This document shows, piece after piece, positions 53,149 through 61,847 of a DNA stretch of 64,000 bases (position 1 is its first letter; the number at the start of each line of letters is the position of its first letter). The notes beneath the pieces were generated by a model. It worked only from the letters and a program-made list of their open reading frames with translations. It did no database searches and was not told the DNA's origin. The translations under genes were made by a program, and so were the position numbers. The stretch comes from an uncultured Microbacterium sp. (GTDB taxonomy: Bacteria; Actinomycetota; Actinomycetes; Actinomycetales; Microbacteriaceae), in the NCBI RefSeq assembly GCF_947488465.1, contig NZ_CANKZA010000001.1, positions 744,001-808,000 of the forward strand. The letters are read 5' to 3'.

Positions 53149-53778
53149 ATGACCCCTCGCCTCGTGTTTTCGATTTCCGTCGGACTCGTCCTCTCCGGAG
53201 CGTTGAGCGCGTGCGCGAGCGTTTCGGATGCCGCCCCTGCCGGCCAAGGCCGCACCGCCGCACTCGGGGCGATCGCTCCGGCTCTGCCCGAAGGCGAAGT
53301 CATCGGTCAAGGCACCGTGATCGATCAGGCGGGGAGCGCCGAGCTCTGCCTCGGCGGGGTCCAGGAGTCCTATCCCCCGCAGTGTGCCGGTGTGCCGCTG
53401 TCGGGCTGGACGTGGGATGGACTGCAGGGCACGGAGAGCTCGGGCGACGTGACCTGGGGTGCGTACGCCGTGCAGGGAACCTTCGACGGGTCGGGGATCA
53501 CGGTGACTCAGCCGCCGATTCTTCTCGCGCTGTACGACCCGATGGCTGTGGAGGATCCCACCGGGGGCACCGCGGGCGTCGGAACCGAGGCCGAACTCGT
53601 CGCCATCCAGGACAGTCTGGTCGACCGCCTCGGCGCGGACTACCTCTCCTCGGGGCCGATGGACGGGCGGCTGTGGATCGACGTCGTCTGGGACGACGGC
53701 ACGTATCAGACAGCCGCCGACGCGGAGTTCGGCGCGGACATGGTCATCGTCCGTTCGGCGTTGCGACCGGTCGGGTGA
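53149..53778 (+). CDS. Hypothetical lipoprotein
   Basis: ATG 53149 gives 209 aa. The signal peptide ends in a lipobox LSAC (LVLSGALSACAS), so it is a membrane-anchored exported lipoprotein. The mature part is acidic and beta-rich with two Cys (ELCLGG, PPQCAG) that could form a disulfide. No family is recognised. It is divergent from leuA and almost touches hsdR on the opposite strand. Confidence 0.8.
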   Translation: MTPRLVFSISVGLVLSGALSACASVSDAAPAGQGRTAALGAIAPALPEGEVIGQGTVIDQAGSAELCLGGVQESYPPQCAGVPLSGWTWDGLQGTESSGDVTWGAYAVQGTFDGSGITVTQPPILLALYDPMAVEDPTGGTAGVGTEAELVAIQDSLVDRLGADYLSSGPMDGRLWIDVVWDDGTYQTAADAEFGADMVIVRSALRPVG

Positions 53779-53782
53779 GGTT

Positions 53783-56700
53783 TCACGCCGTCGAGGAAAT
53801 CGGGTCGGCAGACCGGTCGAGCAACGTGAGCCGGTCGAGGAGGTCGGTGATCTGCACCTCGGTGAAGAGAGCCTCCGGCCCCTCCGGGGCGATCCCACTG
53901 AACGGGTCTTCGTAGAGCCGCCGCGTGTCGAGGCGCCCTTCGACGGTGAGCTCGGTGACCACCAGGTCGACGAACGCCTGCTGATTGCGCGTGAATCCGG
54001 GCGCTGCGATGAAGTCGCCGACGAGCTCTTCGGCGGCCGAGCGTTCGAGGCCGACGATCGAGCGGATGAAGCGGCCGAGGCCGTGTGCTTCTTCGGCGCC
54101 CGCCGAGAGCGCAGCGGCATCCACCCCACCCGTTTCGACGAGGATGCGGTGGAGCTCGGCGAGGTCGGCCTCGGTCAGCGGCCGGCCGGTGCGGAGCTTG
54201 TGGAGCGCCACGACGTGGTCGTGCTCGCGGAGGAACGCGAGCAATTGCGCCCGGATCGCGCGCCGGTCGAGGCCGACCGAGACGCGCGCGAACTCGAGTT
54301 CGCGCCGCTCCTCCAGCGTGTCTTCAAAGTCGGTGTACACCGGCGCCTGGTGTCGCACATCGATGAGCGCCAGCAGGCTCCGCAGGCGAACGCGCACGTC
54401 TTCGAGTTGCGTAACGGATGCCGACGCCCACCACTCCGGGTCGGCGAGGGCGTCGAGCAGCCACCGCTGCGCTTCGACGACAGGCACGCCGCGCTGCTCG
54501 GCGACGAGGCCCGCCAACTGACGAAGGCGCGCAACGAGCGCGGGCGGCACGGCTTCTCCCGCGGCGCGTGATTGCTGCGCCGCGATGATCAGCAGGTCGA
54601 AGCGCTTCGCCGCCTCATCGGTGTCGATATCGGCTGCCGAGGGCAGGGCCGCGAGCTCGTCGACGGCGGCGTGGTCTTCGGGCGTGAATGCGCGACGCCA
54701 GGCTTCCGCATCGGCGAACCGATCGACCGCCCGCAGGTGACGGCGCACGAGGAAATTGTCGCGGTTCATCCCGGCGACCCGCGCGTGGAGCCACGTGATG
54801 AGCGATTCGCGGAGCTCCACATCCGACTCGCCGAGCAGGCCCAGCAACGCGAATCGCTCCGATACGAGCCGCTCGCTCACGCCGCGCGGGCGGGTGGTAG
54901 ATACCTCGGGCACCTCTTGGTTGAAGTATTCGATGTTGCCGCACACGTCGAAGACCATGAACTCGGACTTGTCGCGCCCGGGGCCGAACAGGTCGGGGCG
55001 CAGGCGGGTGCCGCGGCCGATCATCTGCCAGTACTTCGTCTGCGAGTGCACGGGCTTGAAGAAGACGAGGTTCACGACGTCGGGGACGTCGATGCCGGTG
55101 TCGAGCATGTCGACCGAGATCGCGAGGTGCGGGTCGGCTTCGGGCGTCGAGAACGTGCCGATCAGGTGGTGGGCGTACGGGCCCGAATGATGCGTGATGA
55201 TCCTCGCGAAGTGCCCGCGAAGGTGCGGATAGTTGTCGTTGAACCGTTTCTCGATGAACTCGGCGTGGGCCTGACTCTTCGCGAAGAGGATCGTCTTGCC
55301 GAGGCGGTCTCCCCCAGCGACGCGGATGCCGTGCTCCATCAGCACCTCGAGCACCTTGTCAACCGTGTCGGCGTTGAAGAGCCAGCGGTTCATGGCCGCG
55401 GCATCCACTTCGTCGGGGATCTCGCCACCCTCCCACTCGAGGGCGTCCCATTCTTCTTGCTCGGCGGGGCTGAGCTGGTCGTAACGGATGCCGCGTCGAA
55501 TGAACCCGAGATCAATCGGCCACGCGACCGGAGGGACGAGGTAGCCGCCCGCAATCGCGTCATCGAGCTCGAACGCCTCTGTGGGGACTCCGTCCTCCAG
55601 CTCGAAGAGGCGATAGGTGTTGTGATCGACCTCGGCGCGCGGTGTCGCGGTGAGACCGACGAGATGAGCGTCGAAGTAGTCGAAGATCTCGCCATACCGG
55701 TGATAGATCGACCGGTGGGCCTCATCGACCACGATGAGGTCGAAGTAGCCAGGGCCGAATCGCCGACGGTCGTCTTCGCCCGCATCGATGAGGCCCATGA
55801 TGGTCTGGTACGTCGAGACGTAGACGCGGCCGTCGGTGGTCTTGTCCTCGACGAGGTTGACCGGCGCGCTATCGGGCAGGTGCGTCTTGAAGGCGCCGAC
55901 CGCTTGCGTGACGAGGGCCGTACGATCGGCGAGGAACAGTACCCGCTTGATCCAGTTGGCCCGCTGCAGCACATCGACGAGCGAGATGACCGTGCGGGTC
56001 TTGCCGGTGCCGGTGGCCATCACGAGCAACGCACGACGACGCCCGTCCGCGAAGGCGTCGGTCACCGCGCGGATCGCCGCAAGCTGGTAGGGGCGCGCGG
56101 CGATGCTGCGGTCGATCGCCACGGTGGAAAACGGCTTGAGCGACGTCCGCCGTTGAATCGCGAGAACGAGCTGGTCCTTTGTGGGGAACCCGGAGATGCG
56201 GCGCGGGGCAGAGCGCCGGTCATCCCAGATCCAGTGCTCGTACCCGTTGGTGTAGAAGATGATCGGGCGCTGCCCGGTTGCGGCCTCGAGCGCATCGGCG
56301 TAGAGGCTCGCCTGCGTGCGTCCTTCCTTCGCGCTCGCGCGGGTGCGCTTGGCTTCGACGACCGCGAGCGGCTTACCGTCATCACCCCAGAGGACGTAGT
56401 CGACTCGTCCCGTTCCCGATGCGCTGGGGATGCCGGAGACCGGCCACTCCCGGTCTCGCGCATCGGTGAGCGGCCATCCCGCCTCGGCGAGCAGAATGTC
56501 GATCAGTTCGGTGCGTGTCTCGGCTTCGGTCGCGGTTGCCGGGTCGATCGTGCCCGCGTGGGTGATCGTGTTGGCCGCTTTGTTGCTGGCGAGTTCGGCG
56601 CGGAGCGCCTCCAGCTCGGCGCGAAGGGCGGCATCCTGCTCGCGCGCCTGGATGAGCTCCGCGTCGCGCCGCTCAAGTTTCTCCTGGGCCTTGGCCAGTT

Positions 56701-57154
56701 GCTCGCGCGTGCGAGTGATCACGAGCGCAGGAGCGGGAGGGACGGCGTTCCAGTCGAAAGCGGGTGGCTCGGCGGTGCCGGGATCACCGTAGGTGAAGTC
56801 CATCCACAGAAAGACGACGTGCAGCCCCTCGAGCGCGGTGCGTGCGGTCGCGTGCGAGACGTCCTCGTCGCGGTGGACCGCGCGATTGCCGATACGGCGG
56901 ATCACCTCGAGCCGAGCACTGAGTGCCTTGCCCACGACCTCGATGAAGTCGTGGTCTTCGATCAGTCGGGCGAAGTTCGCATCGTAGGGGCGGGTCAGCC
57001 TCTCCACGTCGTAGATGTACTGCGTGAAGAGTTCCGCCGCTCGCCGGGTCTGTGCGGCAGCGGTCCGCGGATCGGCCTTGATGTACTCCTCGGCACGACG
57101 CGCTGCATCCCACAGCTGCGGCCACCGCTCCTTCGCGAAGTCGAAGTTCCCCAC
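53783..57154 (-). CDS. hsdR: Type I restriction enzyme R subunit
   Basis: GTG 57154 (MGNFDFAKERW) gives about 1,123 aa; TTG 57184 is an alternative. Domains in order are a DUF4145-like N-terminus (about 1-120), a coiled coil (about 150-190), an HSDR_N nuclease with D..EAK (VVEAKRT, about 252-270), a DEAD-type helicase with ATGTGKT (about 379-385) and VDEAHRS (about 476), and an EcoEI-like C-terminal domain. It translocates and cuts unmodified DNA together with HsdM and HsdS. The partner genes are about 3.5 kb further right, with other genes in between. Confidence 0.94.
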   Translation of the reverse strand: MGNFDFAKERWPQLWDAARRAEEYIKADPRTAAAQTRRAAELFTQYIYDVERLTRPYDANFARLIEDHDFIEVVGKALSARLEVIRRIGNRAVHRDEDVSHATARTALEGLHVVFLWMDFTYGDPGTAEPPAFDWNAVPPAPALVITRTREQLAKAQEKLERRDAELIQAREQDAALRAELEALRAELASNKAANTITHAGTIDPATATEAETRTELIDILLAEAGWPLTDARDREWPVSGIPSASGTGRVDYVLWGDDGKPLAVVEAKRTRASAKEGRTQASLYADALEAATGQRPIIFYTNGYEHWIWDDRRSAPRRISGFPTKDQLVLAIQRRTSLKPFSTVAIDRSIAARPYQLAAIRAVTDAFADGRRRALLVMATGTGKTRTVISLVDVLQRANWIKRVLFLADRTALVTQAVGAFKTHLPDSAPVNLVEDKTTDGRVYVSTYQTIMGLIDAGEDDRRRFGPGYFDLIVVDEAHRSIYHRYGEIFDYFDAHLVGLTATPRAEVDHNTYRLFELEDGVPTEAFELDDAIAGGYLVPPVAWPIDLGFIRRGIRYDQLSPAEQEEWDALEWEGGEIPDEVDAAAMNRWLFNADTVDKVLEVLMEHGIRVAGGDRLGKTILFAKSQAHAEFIEKRFNDNYPHLRGHFARIITHHSGPYAHHLIGTFSTPEADPHLAISVDMLDTGIDVPDVVNLVFFKPVHSQTKYWQMIGRGTRLRPDLFGPGRDKSEFMVFDVCGNIEYFNQEVPEVSTTRPRGVSERLVSERFALLGLLGESDVELRESLITWLHARVAGMNRDNFLVRRHLRAVDRFADAEAWRRAFTPEDHAAVDELAALPSAADIDTDEAAKRFDLLIIAAQQSRAAGEAVPPALVARLRQLAGLVAEQRGVPVVEAQRWLLDALADPEWWASASVTQLEDVRVRLRSLLALIDVRHQAPVYTDFEDTLEERRELEFARVSVGLDRRAIRAQLLAFLREHDHVVALHKLRTGRPLTEADLAELHRILVETGGVDAAALSAGAEEAHGLGRFIRSIVGLERSAAEELVGDFIAAPGFTRNQQAFVDLVVTELTVEGRLDTRRLYEDPFSGIAPEGPEALFTEVQITDLLDRLTLLDRSADPISSTA

Positions 57155-57370
57155 GCCTGACGCCGTCTTCCCACCCAGTGGCAAGGCCGGCCCCTGCCCG
57201 TTCTCCCGATGCTAGCGAACCCTGCCGACTCGCCCGGACGGCAGGCGGAATGCGGCGTTTTCACCGATCAAGCGGCACTTAGCGACCCATTTTGCGCAGG
57301 AGGTGTTTTTCAGCATCTATCTGGGGATAACACCCTCCCAATGTCGGAGGCCTCCCGTAAAATCGAACGT

Positions 57371-58822
57371 ATGAACGAACTAGCTGCGACACTCGCGAAG
57401 CTCGATGAGCTCGCCGGTTCCGTCGCGGCTGCCGCCGTTTCCGGCCACGCTTTGCGACGGGCAGATGAAGACGAACTGGTCGCGGTGCTCTCCGCCGTCG
57501 GCCGCGTGCAACGACTCATCGACGCCGTGATGGTCGAGACGGTGGGCGAGATCGTCGAGCGCAACGACACGCCCGTCGGCGAGGTGCGGATGACATACCG
57601 CCTGGGGTGCAGCAGCCTCTCCGAGCTCGTCCAGCGGGTGACTCTCCTCTCGCCGGTCTCGGCTCGGCGCTACCTCACCGCGGCGAAGGCCGTGCACCAG
57701 CAGACCTCGCTGGTCTCCGGCGAGTTGTTGGAGCCCACCCTGCCGGCGATGCGAGACGCGCTCGGCGACGGGGCTGTCGGCCTCGACGGTGCGCTTGCCG
57801 TCGCTGCTCCCCTGATCACCTTGGGCTCCCGCGTCTCGCGCGACGCGCTCCTCGTCGCCGATGCGGTGCTGGCGGCCGAGGCACGTGGCGAGGGTCCGGA
57901 TGCCGCGCCTCCCGCGTGCGCCGACCTCCTCCGGCTGCAGGCGCAGGTCTGGGCGGTCGCGCTCGACCCCGATGGCAGCGAGCCGCGCGAGTCGACGTCG
58001 ATGCGCAAGCGTGGCCTCACGTTCGGCGTCGCCACCGATGTCGGCGTTCCGATCCGCGGCATGCTCATGCCCGAGGTCGCCGCGGAGTTCCGGCGCATCG
58101 CCGATGCGACGCTGCATCCGCGGGTCGACCCCGTGACGCTCCCCGGCGGTGTGCGGTTCGTCGAAGAGTCGCCCACTCCCTCCTCCGGCACCGACAACGG
58201 CGATCTCGAGTCGCTGACCGTCGTCGACACTCGCACCCGCGCGCAGAAGATGCACGACGTGCTGGCGATGGTGCTCGGTGTGGCGGCGGCATCCGAATCT
58301 CTGCCGACGATCGGCGGCGCGGCCCCCACCCTTGTCATCACCGCACGCGAAGAAGACCTGCTCGCGGGCCGCGGCAGCGCCTATCTCGACGGCATGGACT
58401 ACCCGGTTTCCCTGAACGCAGCCACCCACGCCGGGTGCGCGGGGGTCATCCAGCGGGTGGTGTTGAGCGAGACGGGCCGCATCCAGTCGATCAGCACCGA
58501 GGATCGCGTGTTCAACCGGCACCAGCGGCGGGCGATCGCGGCTCGCGACGGCGGCTGCCTCATCCCCGGATGCGGAGTACCGCCGGCATGGTGCGAAATC
58601 CACCACGTGACCGAATATTCCGAAGGCGGGCCGACCGATACCGACAACGGCGGACTCTTGTGTTGGCCTCATCATCGGTTCTTCGATCATTGCGGTTGGC
58701 GCATCCGAATGAACCGCGGTGTCCCCGAACTTCTCGCACCCGCGTGGATCGATCCGCTCCAACGATGGCGGCCTGCGACCACGTCCCCCACCCGCCTCCT
58801 GAACGCCGTGCTGCAGACCTGA
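57371..58822 (+). CDS. DUF222 / HNH endonuclease domain protein (13E12 type)
   Basis: ATG 57371 is favoured: TAAAAT (57357-57362) lies at leaderless spacing and no SD exists; ATG 57341 is an alternative. The product of about 483 aa has a long helical DUF222 domain and a C-terminal HNH nuclease (DGGCLIPGCGVPPAWCEIHH, then NGGLLCWPHHRFFDHCGW) with two zinc-binding Cys pairs. Many copies occur in Microbacteriaceae genomes, and their role is unsettled (mobile or repeat-associated nuclease). It lies between the hsd genes on the opposite strand. Confidence 0.88.
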   Translation: MNELAATLAKLDELAGSVAAAAVSGHALRRADEDELVAVLSAVGRVQRLIDAVMVETVGEIVERNDTPVGEVRMTYRLGCSSLSELVQRVTLLSPVSARRYLTAAKAVHQQTSLVSGELLEPTLPAMRDALGDGAVGLDGALAVAAPLITLGSRVSRDALLVADAVLAAEARGEGPDAAPPACADLLRLQAQVWAVALDPDGSEPRESTSMRKRGLTFGVATDVGVPIRGMLMPEVAAEFRRIADATLHPRVDPVTLPGGVRFVEESPTPSSGTDNGDLESLTVVDTRTRAQKMHDVLAMVLGVAAASESLPTIGGAAPTLVITAREEDLLAGRGSAYLDGMDYPVSLNAATHAGCAGVIQRVVLSETGRIQSISTEDRVFNRHQRRAIAARDGGCLIPGCGVPPAWCEIHHVTEYSEGGPTDTDNGGLLCWPHHRFFDHCGWRIRMNRGVPELLAPAWIDPLQRWRPATTSPTRLLNAVLQT

Positions 58823-58923
58823 CGGGGCGCAATGTCGGAGGTCTCCTGTGTACTGCTCTACTGGCCAACGGCCGGTGGCGCGATCCCTGGGGGACGCGCC
58901 TCGCACGAACAGAAAGCTCTGTC

Positions 58924-59838
58924 ATGTCTGACAACATCACCCCGGCTTCGCCCCTGCCGCCCGCCGGCTGGTACCCCGACCCGCAGAACGCTTCGACGCA
59001 GCGCTACTGGGATGGCGCCCGCTGGACCGAGCAGGTGAACGCCGGCTCGGGCCACCCGGCCTCGACGGCACCGCACGGGTCTGCCCACCCCTCGACGCTC
59101 GCGAGCACTGCGGTCTTGCCGACCGGCGCCGTGGCCGTGGCCCCGAAGACCGGTCTCCGCGCGCTCAGATGGTGGCAGTGGGCGTTGATCGCGCTCGGTG
59201 CACTGCTGCTGATCGCCGCGATCGGTGGGGCGCTCGGCGGCGCGACAAGCACCGACGATCTCGCGGATGCCGACGCACCCGTCGCTGCCGTGTCGACGCC
59301 GACGGCCGAGCCCGTCGAAGAGGAACCCGACACGACTGTCGCGGTGCCGGAGGTCGGCGGCAAGACGATCGGCGACGCACGGGCGCTGATCGAAGGTGCC
59401 GGATTCACTCTGACCGTCGACGCCGGCGTGGGTGAAGACTGGATCATCACGTCGCAGAGTCCGACCGGCGGGCTGAAGGCCGAGCCCGGCACCGCGGTGT
59501 CGGTGACCGCCGAAGCCCCGAAGCCGGTCTACTCGCTGGAGCAGCAGAACGCGCTGAAGGAAGCACAGTCCTACCTCGACTACTCGGGCTTCTCCCGCCA
59601 GGGGCTGATCGACCAGATGTCGAGTGAGTACGGCGGGGGCTACCCCGTCGATGTCGCCACGTGGGCCGTCGACACGGTCGGCGCCGACTGGAACGCGGAA
59701 GCCGTCGAATCGGCGCAGGATTACCTCGACTACTCGTCGTTTTCTCGCCAGGGTCTCTACGACCAGCTGACGAGCGCGTACGGCGGCCAGTTCACGCCGG
59801 ATGAGGCCAACCACGCGCTCGCGGCCGTCGGGTACTGA
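58924..59838 (+). CDS. DUF2510-PASTA-Ltp domain membrane protein
   Basis: ATG 58924 gives 304 aa. Order: DUF2510 (PAGWYPDPQNASTQRYWDG), a transmembrane helix (WWQWALIALGALLLIAAIGG), an acidic linker, a PASTA-like repeat (VPEVGGKTIGDARALIEGAGF) and two Ltp repeats (AQSYLDYSGFSRQGLIDQM and AQDYLDYSSFSRQGLYDQL). Ltp was first described in a Streptococcus prophage lipoprotein that blocks superinfecting phage DNA injection. Here the domain would face outward. A defence role is suggested by the restriction island but not shown. Confidence 0.85.
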   Translation: MSDNITPASPLPPAGWYPDPQNASTQRYWDGARWTEQVNAGSGHPASTAPHGSAHPSTLASTAVLPTGAVAVAPKTGLRALRWWQWALIALGALLLIAAIGGALGGATSTDDLADADAPVAAVSTPTAEPVEEEPDTTVAVPEVGGKTIGDARALIEGAGFTLTVDAGVGEDWIITSQSPTGGLKAEPGTAVSVTAEAPKPVYSLEQQNALKEAQSYLDYSGFSRQGLIDQMSSEYGGGYPVDVATWAVDTVGADWNAEAVESAQDYLDYSSFSRQGLYDQLTSAYGGQFTPDEANHALAAVGY

Positions 59839-59851
59839 CCTCGCGCCCTCG

Positions 59852-59889
59852 GTCTGGCGGAGCAGCGGTCATTCGGCGCTCCGCCAGAC
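59852..59889. terminator. Bidirectional terminator hairpin
   Basis: GTCTGGCGGAGC (59852-59863) and GCTCCGCCAGAC (59878-59889) form a perfect 12-bp stem with a 14-nt loop between the convergent Ltp gene and vapC. Confidence 0.8.
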
Positions 59890-59910
59890 TCGGCACGGAA
59901 TCGTGTTCTT

Positions 59911-60297
59911 CTACTCCGAGTATTCGACTCGGAGACCGGTGAATCGAGTGAACCCGCGATCAGCCGTGACGAGGGGAACATCGAGCGCGAGAGCCTGCGC
60001 GGCGATCAGCGCGTCCTTGGTGCGTACGGCGCCTTCGCTCGTCGCGACGAGGGTTGCATAGGCGTCGGAGTCGGCGGCGCCGAACGGCAACCAGAACCCC
60101 GGGAGCAGATCGAGTGTCTCGACGAGTTGGGTCCGGGCACGAGCAGCGTGCGCCAAACCCGGCGTGCGCGCGAAGCGCTCACGCCCGCGGAGCAATTCGG
60201 CACGCACGATGTAGGGCGCCGCGTACTCATCGATCGAGTCGATGACTTCCTCGCGAAGTGGTCCGATGAGCACACTCGTGTCCAGTACGGCTTTCAT
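59911..60297 (-). CDS. vapC: PIN-domain toxin (VapC-like RNase)
   Basis: A 128-aa PIN domain with the acidic metal residues D6 (VLDTSVLIG), E34 (RAELLRG), an Asp near 95 (RTKDALIAA) and one near 113 (VTADRGF). VapC toxins cleave specific RNAs until bound by their antitoxin. It overlaps the antitoxin gene by 4 nt. Confidence 0.9.
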   Translation of the reverse strand: MKAVLDTSVLIGPLREEVIDSIDEYAAPYIVRAELLRGRERFARTPGLAHAARARTQLVETLDLLPGFWLPFGAADSDAYATLVATSEGAVRTKDALIAAQALALDVPLVTADRGFTRFTGLRVEYSE

Positions 60298-60569
60298 CGC
60301 GGATCACTCTGAACATCGGCGTCGCGAGCGGCGGCGAGATCGCGCCGCTCCTGCTCGACGAGATCGACGTCGTGCAGCGCATTCAGCAGTCGCAGCCTGG
60401 TCTTGATCTCGATCAAGCTCGGCGCGTCGGGCGCGACGATGGGCACCACGCGCATGCGGGCATGGTTGTGCACCATGACCACCGCGCCGGAGTCGGCGTA
60501 GGCGATCGGATTCGCTTTGAACGTGCTGATCGGTACTTCCGGCACGTGCTGTTGGGGTGAACGCGGCAT
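60294..60569 (-). CDS. Antitoxin of the VapC-like pair
   Basis: ATG 60569 gives 91 aa. The N-terminal pattern VPISTFKANPIAYADSGAVVMVHNHARMRVVPI is that of Phd/YefM-type antitoxins, followed by a charged helix that would wrap the toxin. A TAGATAAATC -10-like sequence lies shortly upstream. It probably represses its own promoter. Confidence 0.85.
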   Translation of the reverse strand: MPRSPQQHVPEVPISTFKANPIAYADSGAVVMVHNHARMRVVPIVAPDAPSLIEIKTRLRLLNALHDVDLVEQERRDLAAARDADVQSDPR

Positions 60570-60686
60570 TTCGGCTCCGATTTATCTAAACAGAGCCATT
60601 CTCACAGGTTGAGACCTCTGAGGAAAGATGGTCGCCGACACGCCATCGCGGCGCACGCTGGCCCGAGCGCCGTGAACGGATGCCGC

Positions 60687-61847
60687 TTACAGCTCTCCCC
60701 GGAAGGCGCGGTGCTGGAGGGAATCGAAGAGCGCATTCGCTTCGTGGAGCCTTCGATCGAGGTCTCGAATGAACGCCGAAGTTGATTCATCCAATACGCC
60801 CACCTCTGCCTCCAACTGTGCCGTAGGGCGCGGGATCAGCAATCCGCCCACAGCTGACTGACTGAGATTCAGCATGGTGACTCCCGAGGCCGCGGCCGTG
60901 AGTTCCGACACGTATCGTGGCGTCCGAAGCAGTCGGGCCAGGAGACCGCCGCTCTGTGAAGTCAATGGCGATCGGAGCACCATCGTCCCGGTACCACACA
61001 GTGCTGGGGCGTCGTTCGGCCGAACTACAGCCGCCCGCCCCATTTCGCCTCGCCTTCCAAGCACGACATCGCCGGGTTGAAGCGAGAACGCGCTCAGCTG
61101 CTCAGCTTTCGCGCCAGACACGGTTACCGACACGTCCGACCGAATATAACCGTCGACAATGTGACTTGGGTTAATCAGTGGGACGCCGCCGACGACGTAA
61201 TCCTCCCGATGAACGCTGGAGCCAAAGGGCCCAGTGATGAGGGTCACCACCTGGCCGAGCGGCACGAAGTCTGCAGCGCCTTCCACGATGTGGTTGAAGA
61301 GTGAGTCTGTTAGCAACCGGGATCTCTGCCGCGCAGACTCCAACTGTGCGCGGAGCGCATCGGCCTCGTCGAGGATTGCGGCGATGCGGCGTTGTTCGGG
61401 GAGGGGTGGGAGCGGGATCTCGATTCGCTCCACTTCCGCTTTCGAGAGCTCGAGAAAGGTTGCGCCTCGGCCCTTGCTCTGCAGGAGTTTCGTGTGACTC
61501 TTGAGCCACCAGAACAAAAAGTTGGATTCGATCCGGTCCGACGGGATCAGGCTCTTAAAGCCCTGGTTGGTGCCGACCGGAATACGGTTGATTGCCACGA
61601 GACCGATCGGCGCTCGCGAGCTGAGGAGCACCGAACCCGTGGGCAAGATCTGAACTCCCGACCGAGAAAGCCCATCGCTGCTGATCGTGCGTTCAGTTGA
61701 CTCGATGTAGTGACCGGACAGACGACTGATCTCGGCAGGCGTCACCCAAGGAATGTCGCCGTCCCAGTAGGCCGGCTCGCTCGTCTTCGGGGTTGCTCCA
61801 CCGACCACTTGAGCGATCGCCCCCAGCCTGACCGTCTCCCACGTCAC
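60687..61847 (-). CDS. hsdS: Type I restriction specificity subunit
   Basis: A 386-aa HsdS with two target recognition domains (about 1-150 and 195-340), separated by the conserved helix PLPPLPEQRRIAAILDEADAL and ended by a second helix (LDRRLHEANALFDSLQHRAF). It fixes the bipartite DNA target. It overlaps hsdM by 4 nt. The DNA target cannot be predicted. Confidence 0.93.
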   Translation of the reverse strand: MTWETVRLGAIAQVVGGATPKTSEPAYWDGDIPWVTPAEISRLSGHYIESTERTISSDGLSRSGVQILPTGSVLLSSRAPIGLVAINRIPVGTNQGFKSLIPSDRIESNFLFWWLKSHTKLLQSKGRGATFLELSKAEVERIEIPLPPLPEQRRIAAILDEADALRAQLESARQRSRLLTDSLFNHIVEGAADFVPLGQVVTLITGPFGSSVHREDYVVGGVPLINPSHIVDGYIRSDVSVTVSGAKAEQLSAFSLQPGDVVLGRRGEMGRAAVVRPNDAPALCGTGTMVLRSPLTSQSGGLLARLLRTPRYVSELTAAASGVTMLNLSQSAVGGLLIPRPTAQLEAEVGVLDESTSAFIRDLDRRLHEANALFDSLQHRAFRGEL

